A stretch of DNA of 23,227 nt, from the IMG/VR virus record IMGVR_UViG_3300044961_000539, positions 1 through 23,227 of that record. The stretch is one strand, 5' to 3'. The notes beneath the pieces are model-generated. The model did not search any database, had not been told where the DNA came from, and saw nothing but the letters and a program-made list of their open reading frames with translations. Made by a program: the position numbers and the translations under genes. This DNA comes from a virus. Below, one piece after another: positions 16,274 to 22,120 of the stretch (position 1 is its first letter; each line of letters begins with the position of its first letter).

Positions 16274-16845
16274 GTGCGCGGATCACATCGTTTGAAATCG
16301 TCGGCAACAGCGCCGGGCGATGGCGATGGACGGGAACACCGCCATTCTATGTTTTTGGCGCCAACGGCGATGCGCTGCTCAACGGAACGAACGAAACGGA
16401 AATCATGATTGATGCTACGGACTACATGTGGAGCCCAACCATAGAAGTGCTTGATAGCACGCAAATATCGACAAAGGCACCGGCATCCATAGAGAATCCC
16501 GCGTGCGTCGTGCTTCAATGGTTTGGAATCAACGATGCGAGCTATTACAGGATTGACATATGGAACGGCACGGAATGGGAACCTGCGTCGCCGCGATTCG
16601 ATCAATATCCACGCCACGTAGGTCAGCGTTATTATCAATGGCGCAGCACGGTGCTCAACGACGGCACGCACGCACGCTATCGCGTGGTGCCGGTGCGCGA
16701 ATTCAGCGGCACCATTGTCGACGGTGACCCTATTGAATTTGATGCAGTCATACACCGCAACCCCGAACTCGAAATATACGGCGCGCAGTGGACATATGAC
16801 TGGAACGAAACCACGCACGAGTTGATCATCGGAGTGAATCCATGA
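16270..16845 (+). CDS. Hypothetical tail protein with Ig/FN3-like beta character, 191 aa
   Basis: It starts in ATGA overlap with the previous stop and ends in ATGA overlap with the next gene. The central part ACVVLQWFGINDASYYRIDIW, followed by an RYYQWRSTVL strand and ARYRVVPVREFSG, is the strand pattern of a fibronectin-III-like sandwich, common in phage tail-tip proteins as a carbohydrate-contact or structural domain. The first 70 residues form another strand-rich section. Function is inferred from fold-like character and position. Confidence 0.65.
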   Translation: MSARITSFEIVGNSAGRWRWTGTPPFYVFGANGDALLNGTNETEIMIDATDYMWSPTIEVLDSTQISTKAPASIENPACVVLQWFGINDASYYRIDIWNGTEWEPASPRFDQYPRHVGQRYYQWRSTVLNDGTHARYRVVPVREFSGTIVDGDPIEFDAVIHRNPELEIYGAQWTYDWNETTHELIIGVNP

Positions 16846-18983
16846 CGGCGGCCCGCACAAAAAACGATGCGATTGGAATCTATCGCACAGGCAATGGCGG
16901 CACCGATGGCAGGCGCATCGCCGTGCAGCAGCCTCGCATCAGCGGCATTTATACGGGAAACCTGAGCGGCGTGCTGATCGAATGTGTTTCCGGGAATTGT
17001 GGCGAAGGCCTTGGCGCGATTACTGCCGTGTCGCAGAACTCGCTCGCGTTCGCAGCGCCTGATGAAAATTTTGGTGACGCCGTAACGATCGAGAGCGGCG
17101 AATCGCGCATTCTGCACAGCGAATCGGCTTCAAAATGGATTCGCGTTCTGCGCGTTTCAAGCAATCCTCTCGGTGAAATGCTCATGCTCGAATTCAATGC
17201 GGTCGCGCTGCGCGACTGCGATGATTCATTTCGCGAATCCGGCGGCATGCTGCACCATCAATTCTTTTTGAAAAATCATTCATCTGCCGATGTTTCAGAA
17301 ATAAAAATCCATTTGAATCCGATCGCCGCGGCGGTCGCAACGTCTGTCGCTCAATTGCCAGCGACAGGCGCCGGTGAAATAGAAACATCGGCGTCGCTTG
17401 GTTCGTGGCCATCGCGCGGTGTGGCGCGCATAGTCGATTCCGGCGGTGCGCTGCGCGAAATCATCTACTACGAGCGCGACGGCAATGTGTTGTCGGTCGC
17501 CGAGGCACATCGCGCGCTCGCCGGTACGGCGGAATCGGCTGGCGATTCAACCGACACGGTGCAGCCGATTCCGCCATGCGTGATCGGCATCGAACCGATC
17601 GACGCAAACGGCTTCATTCAGCCCAATGCCGTGCCGGAGAACGCACCGGCAGGCGTTGAGTTTGTTTCGCCGACAACGATTGCAACTGCTCTTGACGCTG
17701 GAGAATTGCGCTCCGGCGAGAGCATTGGGCTGTGGGTTGCGCTGATCGTGCCGCCGGACATGGTCGGCGGAAAACATCTCGCCTATGATTTCAATGTCGC
17801 ATTCAATCATGATGGCGATTCATTCGCAGAGCGCATGCGTGCGATATGGCATGTTCTCGACAGGCGCCTGCAAAAAATAAACGTATATGTGGGGCGAAAT
17901 GCGTTTCCAGACTATACCGCCGCGCCATTCGCCGTGCTGACTGGAACGCCGCCGTTCAGTATTCCGATCGATCCACCGACGATCGGCGTCGACAGGATCG
18001 CCGTGATGCTGCGCCCGGTAAACGATGTCGGGCTTGAATCGCTTTCGACATTGACGTTATTCATTGACATCAACAGCGATGGCGAGGAGGTGCGCCCGCA
18101 GATCACTGCGCCGTTCAATATCATTGTCGAGGAGATTGGCGGCGGGCGCATCAACATCAGAGCACTCTATGACATCTCGAATGATTCGCCAATAGCGGAT
18201 CGTTTCAGAATATACATTCGAGACGATGGCACTGCACCGGACCCTGGCACTGATACGCCGATCGATCTGCCAATGCCGACTATCAGCGGGATCAGCATGT
18301 ATGCGCAGATGTCCTACTCGCCTGACGTGAACTACGAGTTCGCGAGCACTGTATCCGTGCTGGTGCGAACGTATTCGAGCGCAATCGATACGGAATCTGA
18401 AAATACGGAGGCCGTCGTCGTTGTCATCTCGCAGGCGGCGCCAACGCATGTGCCGCATGCGTCAACGCATCTCGGCACGGTCGCCGTCATGCCGGAAATG
18501 GAATCGGGGTCGTTCGAGCGTGTCGATATGATAGATGAAACGCACGATGTGCGCATCGTGCAGACGCCAGGGGCGACTGAATTCCTGCGCGGCAGCACCG
18601 CGATCTGGCGTGTCATCTGGGATTCCAATGATGATCCGGCGATATACATCTCGCCGTCGTGGACCCTTGTAAACGACACGGTCGGCGGCGCGGGATCGTC
18701 GAGCGGCATCGAGGTTGTTGACGCTGACACGATCTATCTGTGCAGCGGCGGAACTCGTGTCGTTAAAATCGATCTTGCGTCGCAGACAATCACTGCGCCG
18801 CAATTCATGTTCAGCGTGCCAGCGATGCTCGATGCCATGCAGATTTCCGGCACGGTCATTGCCCTGCCGACAGGCACGCTGTTTCAGACGTGGGACCGAC
18901 TGAATGCGCGATGGCGCCCCGCCATCGTGATACTGGATGATCTGATGGCGACATCCATCGCCGTAAAACAGACTGGAGGCTGA
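16842..18983 (+). CDS. Large tail-tip or fibre-like protein, 713 aa
   Basis: The largest gene of the tail tip; its ATG overlaps the previous stop. It is strand-rich throughout. Residues around 195-235 contain EIIYYERDGNVLSVAEAHRA followed by LAGTAESAGD, a variant of the strand-turn unit with RGxxGT that recurs in tail proteins. Around residues 365-505 lie two FN3-like segments. The last 160 residues have short WxV/W repeats that could be part of a propeller. No catalytic motif is seen. Likely roles are baseplate hub or fibre, by inference. The next gene starts two bases after its stop with its own Shine-Dalgarno. Confidence 0.7.
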   Translation: MTAARTKNDAIGIYRTGNGGTDGRRIAVQQPRISGIYTGNLSGVLIECVSGNCGEGLGAITAVSQNSLAFAAPDENFGDAVTIESGESRILHSESASKWIRVLRVSSNPLGEMLMLEFNAVALRDCDDSFRESGGMLHHQFFLKNHSSADVSEIKIHLNPIAAAVATSVAQLPATGAGEIETSASLGSWPSRGVARIVDSGGALREIIYYERDGNVLSVAEAHRALAGTAESAGDSTDTVQPIPPCVIGIEPIDANGFIQPNAVPENAPAGVEFVSPTTIATALDAGELRSGESIGLWVALIVPPDMVGGKHLAYDFNVAFNHDGDSFAERMRAIWHVLDRRLQKINVYVGRNAFPDYTAAPFAVLTGTPPFSIPIDPPTIGVDRIAVMLRPVNDVGLESLSTLTLFIDINSDGEEVRPQITAPFNIIVEEIGGGRINIRALYDISNDSPIADRFRIYIRDDGTAPDPGTDTPIDLPMPTISGISMYAQMSYSPDVNYEFASTVSVLVRTYSSAIDTESENTEAVVVVISQAAPTHVPHASTHLGTVAVMPEMESGSFERVDMIDETHDVRIVQTPGATEFLRGSTAIWRVIWDSNDDPAIYISPSWTLVNDTVGGAGSSSGIEVVDADTIYLCSGGTRVVKIDLASQTITAPQFMFSVPAMLDAMQISGTVIALPTGTLFQTWDRLNARWRPAIVILDDLMATSIAVKQTGG

Positions 18984-18984
18984 C

Positions 18985-19398
18985 ATGGCAAACATTTTCA
19001 CCGACACGGAAATCGACGGCGTGCTGTCGGTCTCGGAGCAGAATAGCACGACATTCACGATCGCCACGTCTTCAAATGTCGCATCAAGCACAAATGGAAA
19101 GATCAAATACGTGCGCATCGGTGGAATCGTACTGTTTGCGTTTGCAATCGATGTAACGCCGAGCGCGGCAAACACCAATACGCATTTCAGATTCAACCCG
19201 CCTGTGTCGAGCGCATTCACGGATTCGCGTCACGCATTCGGCACGGTCACCGCGGAGGATGCGACCGCAAGTCCTCGCGCGTATCTCGCCGGCGGATGCA
19301 TCGGATTCGCGAGCGGCGACCAGATCGAAATCCGATTCACGCCCGACTCTGTAAACACATGGATCGTGCGAGGCAGCGGGATGTATACTGTGCTGTGA
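18985..19398 (+). CDS. Small beta-rich tail fibre or tip protein, 137 aa
   Basis: GGAGG just upstream supports the ATG at 18985. The product is Thr/Ser-rich with repeated amphipathic strands (STTFTIATSSNVASSTNG, a GKIKYVRIGGIVLFAFAIDV segment, and a C-terminal TWIVRGSGMYTVL). This is the look of small trimeric fibre-tip or head-fibre domains that end late operons. No enzyme motif is present. Its stop shares a base with the HNH start (TGATG). Confidence 0.65.
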   Translation: MANIFTDTEIDGVLSVSEQNSTTFTIATSSNVASSTNGKIKYVRIGGIVLFAFAIDVTPSAANTNTHFRFNPPVSSAFTDSRHAFGTVTAEDATASPRAYLAGGCIGFASGDQIEIRFTPDSVNTWIVRGSGMYTVL

Positions 19399-19688
19399 TG
19401 GCAAGGCGAATATATTCCACTGCAGCATGGCAGCGCGTGCGCGCAGCCGTGCTCCGCAGGCGATGGCGATGCGTTTCGTGCGGCGGAATCGCCGAGCACG
19501 TGGACCACATCACGCCGCTCGCCGATGGCGGAGCACCATTTGATCATGAAAATCTGCAACCGCTGTGCGCGTCCTGTCACAACAGGAAATCGGCGATGGA
19601 ACTGGCGCAAAAAAAACGAACGCCGCCGCGTGACACGCATGCGAGCGGCGCAGGATTTTTATACTATAAAGATGCAGATAAACAGTGA
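19398..19688 (+). CDS. HNH endonuclease
   Basis: The 96-residue protein starts at ATG 19398 in a TGATG overlap. It has Cys25/Cys28 and Cys57/Cys60 as the zinc pairs, the VDHITPL motif with His37 as likely catalytic base, Asn52 and His61 (ASCHNRKS). This is the compact phage HNH form that nicks DNA and is often encoded next to the small terminase subunit, where it assists terminase cleavage and packaging. Here the neighbour is indeed a TerS-like gene, overlapping by 17 bases. An upstream extension of the frame into the fibre gene is not used. Confidence 0.92.
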   Translation: MARRIYSTAAWQRVRAAVLRRRWRCVSCGGIAEHVDHITPLADGGAPFDHENLQPLCASCHNRKSAMELAQKKRTPPRDTHASGAGFLYYKDADKQ

Positions 19689-20031
19689 GCTAAAGCAGAT
19701 ACTCATTGACGGCGTCGAGATGACGCTGCCAGCCGCACCGACCGATCTGTCGGCGCATGCGCGAGAATGGTGGTACAGAATCCTGGCACAGCATGAACTC
19801 GACAGCGCAGGCATGCTGCTGCTGCATCAGGCGATGCAGTGGCTCGACGTCTACACGCGGCTCAGCAGCATGATCAGACAGCGCGCGGGCACCATGGACC
19901 CGCGCGCCATGCGCGCCGCGCTCGCAAACATGGACAGCGCAGGCCGTCACCTGCGTAACAGCCTGCGCTGTCTGAATCTCGACGTCAATCTCGTGCGGGA
20001 TCGGCCTGGCCGGCCGCCATCTCCTCTATGA
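19672..20031 (+). CDS. terS: Probable phage terminase small subunit (P27-like)
   Basis: I place the start at ATG 19672, inside the end of the HNH gene. It gives 119 residues with no strong Shine-Dalgarno. The stretch PTDLSAHAREWWYRILAQHEL followed by the helix containing LLLHQAMQWLDVYTRL matches the P27-family pattern LxxxAxxxWxxxxxxL. The C-terminal helix ends in a basic Pro-rich tail. TerS selects phage DNA and hands it to TerL. The HNH-TerS pairing supports the call, but TerL lies about 16 kb upstream, at the other end of the late cluster, instead of next door. Its last 47 bases overlap the convergent minus-strand gene. Confidence 0.7.
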   Translation: MQINSELKQILIDGVEMTLPAAPTDLSAHAREWWYRILAQHELDSAGMLLLHQAMQWLDVYTRLSSMIRQRAGTMDPRAMRAALANMDSAGRHLRNSLRCLNLDVNLVRDRPGRPPSPL

Positions 20032-20197
20032 CGATCCGGAGCGCGCGCCGCACACCGTCGGTAATCGTGCCGTTCCTGCTGATCATTGCGGCACGCGCAC
20101 GGTCGCACGGCGTCATGTAGATCGTCACCGGCCCGCCGCGACCGCCTGATTCACCATCAATTCGCTTTCGCCCGGCGCGTGATCTATTCGTATTCAT
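19985..20197 (-). CDS. Small ribbon-helix-helix-like DNA-binding protein, 70 aa
   Basis: GGGAGAG lies four bases before the ATG at 20197. After a basic Ser/Gly-rich N-terminal arm of about 20 residues comes GGPVTIYMTP (a candidate beta strand, residues 23-29). Next is a helix CDRARAAMIS, a turn RNGTITD, and a second helix GVRRALRIVIEEM. This order is that of Arc/MetJ-type repressors, which bind operators as dimers through the paired strands. It is the last gene of the minus-strand operon, and its 3' end runs antisense to the end of terS. Its first eight codons and ribosome-binding site are duplicated at 21088-21124. DNA binding is inferred. Confidence 0.65.
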   Translation of the reverse strand: MNTNRSRAGRKRIDGESGGRGGPVTIYMTPCDRARAAMISRNGTITDGVRRALRIVIEEMAAGQADPARD

Positions 20198-20209
20198 GGC
20201 GCTCTCCCG
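20173..20209 (-). repeat. 37-bp direct repeat, copy 1 (translation-initiation region)
   Basis: Exact 37-bp match to 21088-21124. Read on the minus strand it comprises the GGGAGAG ribosome-binding site, the ATG and the codons for MNTNRSRA of the RHH-like gene. Identity stops abruptly on both sides, which suggests segmental duplication of a gene start. Confidence 0.9.
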
Positions 20210-20237
20210 TTGCGATCGTCAGTGTCACAGTCTCCAT
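20184..20237 (-). CDS. Possible 17-aa mini-ORF or leader peptide before the RHH-like gene
   Basis: GGGAG lies six bases before ATG 20237 (another ATG at 20240 directly precedes it). The frame METVTLTIATGERHEYE ends at a TAG 13 bases inside the RHH-like gene. It begins just after the ankyrin gene stop and would bring ribosomes across the RHH start, so it could serve as a coupling leader. With only 17 codons the coding call is uncertain. Confidence 0.35.
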   Translation of the reverse strand: METVTLTIATGERHEYE

Positions 20238-20248
20238 CATGATCTCCC

Positions 20249-20878
20249 TCATGCCGCCGCCAGCAGCAGCCGCAAAATCTCGACCCTGCCGTATGATCGT
20301 GCCAGGTCGATGATCGCGCCGTCCTGCGCGTGCGCATTCGCACCAGCCGCGAGCAGGATGCGCACGTTTTTGGTGCGCTCCGTGAACACGGCGTTCCAGA
20401 GCGGCGCATCATCCCGCGCGTGGACGTCCGCGCCAGCCGCGAGCAGGATGCGCACGACGTCCGCGCACATGCGCATCGCGGCGCTGCGCAGCGGCGCATC
20501 ATCCTGCGCGTGGACGTCCGCGCCCGCGGCGAGCAACAGGCGCACGATGTCCGTGCGGCGAAAAATCGCTGACCACCGCAATGCAGCGTCATCATCCGCA
20601 TGCACGTCTAAACCAGCGCCGATCAGCATCCGCAGCGCACCAGCGTCTGAGTGCTCGATCTGCCGCAGCAGTTCCGGCGTCAGCACAGTCACGTCCGCGC
20701 CCGCGTCGAGCAGTGCGCGGCACCAGACCTGGCGGCGCGCCATTGCCCACGCGGCCCACTCCGGCGAATGGCGCAGCAACTCCCGCCACGTGCGGCGGCT
20801 CGCGCTCACCCAGTCCAGTGCCTCGGTGCACGCGCACATCTGTCGCGCAGTGATAATGTCTGACGTTTTGATTCGCAT
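20249..20878 (-). CDS. Ankyrin-repeat protein, 209 aa
   Basis: The start at 20878 is chosen because GAGGAA sits eight bases upstream, just after hammerhead ribozyme A; the frame stays open upstream but only through the ribozyme and an out-of-frame remnant. Residues 1-85 form a helical N-terminal domain with Trp-rich DWVSASRRTWRELL. Four consecutive units of exactly 30 residues follow at 89-118, 119-148, 149-178 and 179-208, with consensus GADVHAxDDAPL...DVVRILLAA. This is the ankyrin helix-turn-helix, three residues shorter than the usual 33. Ankyrin repeats bind proteins, and phage-encoded ones may target host factors; the target is unknown. The protein ends right after the last repeat. No signal peptide or enzyme domain is seen. 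Confidence 0.85.
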   Translation of the reverse strand: MRIKTSDIITARQMCACTEALDWVSASRRTWRELLRHSPEWAAWAMARRQVWCRALLDAGADVTVLTPELLRQIEHSDAGALRMLIGAGLDVHADDDAALRWSAIFRRTDIVRLLLAAGADVHAQDDAPLRSAAMRMCADVVRILLAAGADVHARDDAPLWNAVFTERTKNVRILLAAGANAHAQDGAIIDLARSYGRVEILRLLLAAA

Positions 20879-20894
20879 TTCGATGTTTCCTCGG

Positions 20895-20981
20895 TTTGCG
20901 CCTCGCGGCGCGGCCTCGTCAGTGGCGGCACTCACCGCCAGACTGTGCCAGTACACTGGCACAGTTTCGGCCTGTCGCGGC
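20895..20981 (-). repeat. 87-bp direct repeat, copy A (ribozyme plus downstream hairpin)
   Basis: Matches 22034-22120 over 87 bases with a single mismatch, located in the loop of the small downstream hairpin. The repeat covers the entire ribozyme, the hairpin and the start of the A-rich leader, but not the flanking coding sequence. This indicates recent duplication or gene conversion of the ribozyme cassette. Confidence 0.9.
20912..20972 (-). ncRNA. Type II hammerhead ribozyme A, upstream of the ankyrin gene
   Basis: Read on the minus strand from 20972: GGCC (stem II 5' strand), GAAA, stem III of ten perfect pairs with a two-base loop, GTC, stem I of six pairs (TGGCGG/CCGCCA) with a six-base loop, CTGACGA, GGCC (stem II 3' strand). 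All invariant core positions of the hammerhead are present, and self-cleavage is predicted after the C of GTC, between 20941 and 20940. Open stem II defines type II. A GCGCC-GCGA-GGCGC hairpin with a GNRA loop follows at 20898-20911, then the ankyrin Shine-Dalgarno. The core's TGA also ends the upstream ankyrin remnant frame. Confidence 0.92.
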
Positions 20982-21086
20982 GGGCGCGCCGTAGTCCATG
21001 AGCATCTCCACGATGTCGGTGCGATCGCACTCGCGGGCCCTGTGCAGTGATCCTCGTGTCGGTCTCGTCCCCATGGCGAGCAGCAT
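20919..21086 (-). pseudogene. Ankyrin-repeat remnant
   Basis: A minus-strand frame of 55 codons begins MLLAMGTRPTRGSLHRAREC and continues with DRTDIVEMLMDYGAPA. That is one recognisable ankyrin unit (the LHxA and DIVxxLxxxGA pattern). It then runs into ribozyme A and stops inside its core. It has no Shine-Dalgarno of its own. It directly follows the second copy of the 37-bp gene-start repeat, which is in another frame. It looks like the tail of a deleted ankyrin gene joined by recombination to a duplicated gene start. Confidence 0.6.
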
Positions 21087-21087
21087 T

Positions 21088-21124
21088 CGGCGCGTGATCT
21101 ATTCGTATTCATGGCGCTCTCCCG
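21088..21124 (-). repeat. 37-bp direct repeat, copy 2 (orphan translation-initiation region)
   Basis: Identical to 20173-20209. It supplies GGGAGAG and an ATG at 21112 encoding MNTNRSRA, overlapping the stop of the 69-aa gene (ATGA). After eight codons the resemblance to the RHH-like gene ends and the sequence becomes ankyrin-like in a different frame. It is best read as a truncated duplicate start rather than a working gene. Confidence 0.85.
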
Positions 21125-21318
21125 GTCGCGTGCGCGAGATGCTCGCGCATCACGTCGACAGCGGCGCGGTGAAGAACCGCGAGATGCCCATCCATCGGTT
21201 TAAGTTCGGCCAGCTGCGCTGTCGCGATGCGGATCATGTCTGGGCTGGTCCTGTCGCTGGCGATGATCGCACGGAGCATCACCATGTCGCGCATTCTCAT
21301 GCAATCATGATCTGTCAT
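21109..21318 (-). CDS. Hypothetical protein, 69 aa
   Basis: The ATG at 21318 lies within the last codons of the 236-aa gene (14-base overlap), so translation is probably coupled; no strong Shine-Dalgarno is seen. A start at ATG 21300 is possible. The protein is Met-rich and predicted helical (MRMRDMVMLRAIIASD, then a helix ending in DVMREHLAHA). I recognise no family. Its stop overlaps the ATG of the duplicated gene start at 21112. Function unknown. Confidence 0.55.
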   Translation of the reverse strand: MTDHDCMRMRDMVMLRAIIASDRTSPDMIRIATAQLAELKPMDGHLAVLHRAAVDVMREHLAHATGRAP

Positions 21319-22015
21319 TGCACCATTCTTTCGACGCGATCGCGTCGCGGATTATGTCTCGAATATCATCGCGCGACATGCACGACGATATCGTGATGCT
21401 GACGCAGTTCAGTCCTGCGCCGCCATGCAGGCGCGTGCACAGGAAAAGCTCGTTCGATGCCGGATGCCAGCAGATGCGCGCATCCACGGCATCGGCGCAT
21501 TCGCGTATCAACTCGTCGCGCATGCGAACTGCATCGCGAATCAGCGAATCGATCTGCGCATGCCGATCTAGCTCACTAGCGCACTCCTCCACCTCCGCTG
21601 CCAGGAGTTTTTCTCCGCGCTCGCGCAGGCGCGCCGCATGTTCGAACGCTTCGTCGGCTGTGGTCAGAACATAAGCCGTGTCACCATCGTGGCGGAGCCA
21701 CTCGATTGAGGCAGATAGCCAGATGTCGTCGGGGTCCGCATCCGGCGGGAGCGGCACGTACTCGTCCCGCTCCGTTATTCCGTAGGCAGTATAGACTGTA
21801 GTTCCGTCGCCGTACCGAGCCGCCAGGGCATCAGCGAGGTCCTCCCATCCGTTTTCTCGGAGTTGTTCTGGTGTAGTCAGGTAGAAGATCGTGTCATTTG
21901 TCGAAGCTGATGCGTTCTCCGCCATCTCGATGATGGTGTCAGTCGCGAGCACATCAGCGTGCGTCGCACGGTGTCGCGTGCCATGCACCAGAATCAGATA
22001 GTTGTTTAGCGTCAT
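21305..22015 (-). CDS. Hypothetical protein, 236 aa
   Basis: GGAGG followed by an A-rich spacer precedes the ATG at 22015, just after ribozyme B; the frame extends a few codons upstream into the leader, but that GTG lies within the ribozyme's downstream hairpin. The first 75 residues look like an alpha/beta domain (NNYLILVHGTRHRATHADVL, later DTIFYLTTPEQL). The middle is acidic (PLPPDADPDDIW), followed by a long charged helix rich in Glu and Arg (FEHAARLRERGEKLLAAEVEE). A strand-rich C-terminus contains three Cys. No family, signal peptide or membrane segment is recognised. It sits in the ribozyme-punctuated accessory operon between ribozymes B and A. Confidence 0.75.
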   Translation of the reverse strand: MTLNNYLILVHGTRHRATHADVLATDTIIEMAENASASTNDTIFYLTTPEQLRENGWEDLADALAARYGDGTTVYTAYGITERDEYVPLPPDADPDDIWLSASIEWLRHDGDTAYVLTTADEAFEHAARLRERGEKLLAAEVEECASELDRHAQIDSLIRDAVRMRDELIRECADAVDARICWHPASNELFLCTRLHGGAGLNCVSITISSCMSRDDIRDIIRDAIASKEWCNDRS

Positions 22016-22033
22016 GTTATTTTCCTCCGTTTT

Positions 22034-22120
22034 TTTGCGCCTCACGGCGCGGCCTCGTCAGTGGCGGCACTCACCGCCAGACTGTGCCAGTACACTGGCA
22101 CAGTTTCGGCCTGTCGCGGC
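22034..22120 (-). repeat. 87-bp direct repeat, copy B (ribozyme plus downstream hairpin)
   Basis: Partner of 20895-20981 with one mismatch. Its 5' end coincides with the G of the pentapeptide gene's TAG stop, so the cassette begins exactly at the end of the coding sequence. Confidence 0.9.
22051..22111 (-). ncRNA. Type II hammerhead ribozyme B, between the pentapeptide and 236-aa genes
   Basis: Minus-strand order: GGCC, GAAA, stem III (CTGTGCCAGT paired with ACTGGCACAG), GTC, stem I (TGGCGG/CCGCCA), CTGACGA, GGCC. The predicted cleavage lies between 22080 and 22079. It starts eight bases after the TAG of the pentapeptide gene. It is followed at 22037-22050 by a GCGCC-GTGA-GGCGC hairpin (GNRA loop), an A run and the GGAGG of the 236-aa gene. 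The core is identical to copy A. Confidence 0.93.

Noticed and set aside
19630-19671. Promoter before terS, from TATACT and TATAAA near 19660
   Set aside because: No -35 element at an acceptable distance. The gene is coupled to the HNH gene by overlap.
20213-20245. A fourth, degenerate hammerhead near the RHH-like gene
   Set aside because: A CTGACGA is present on the minus strand, but no upstream GAAA, GUC or pairing stems surround it.
20249-21112. A 287-residue ankyrin protein starting at 21112
   Set aside because: Its first 78 codons run through an ankyrin remnant in the wrong frame and the whole of ribozyme A. A well-placed Shine-Dalgarno supports the start at 20878.
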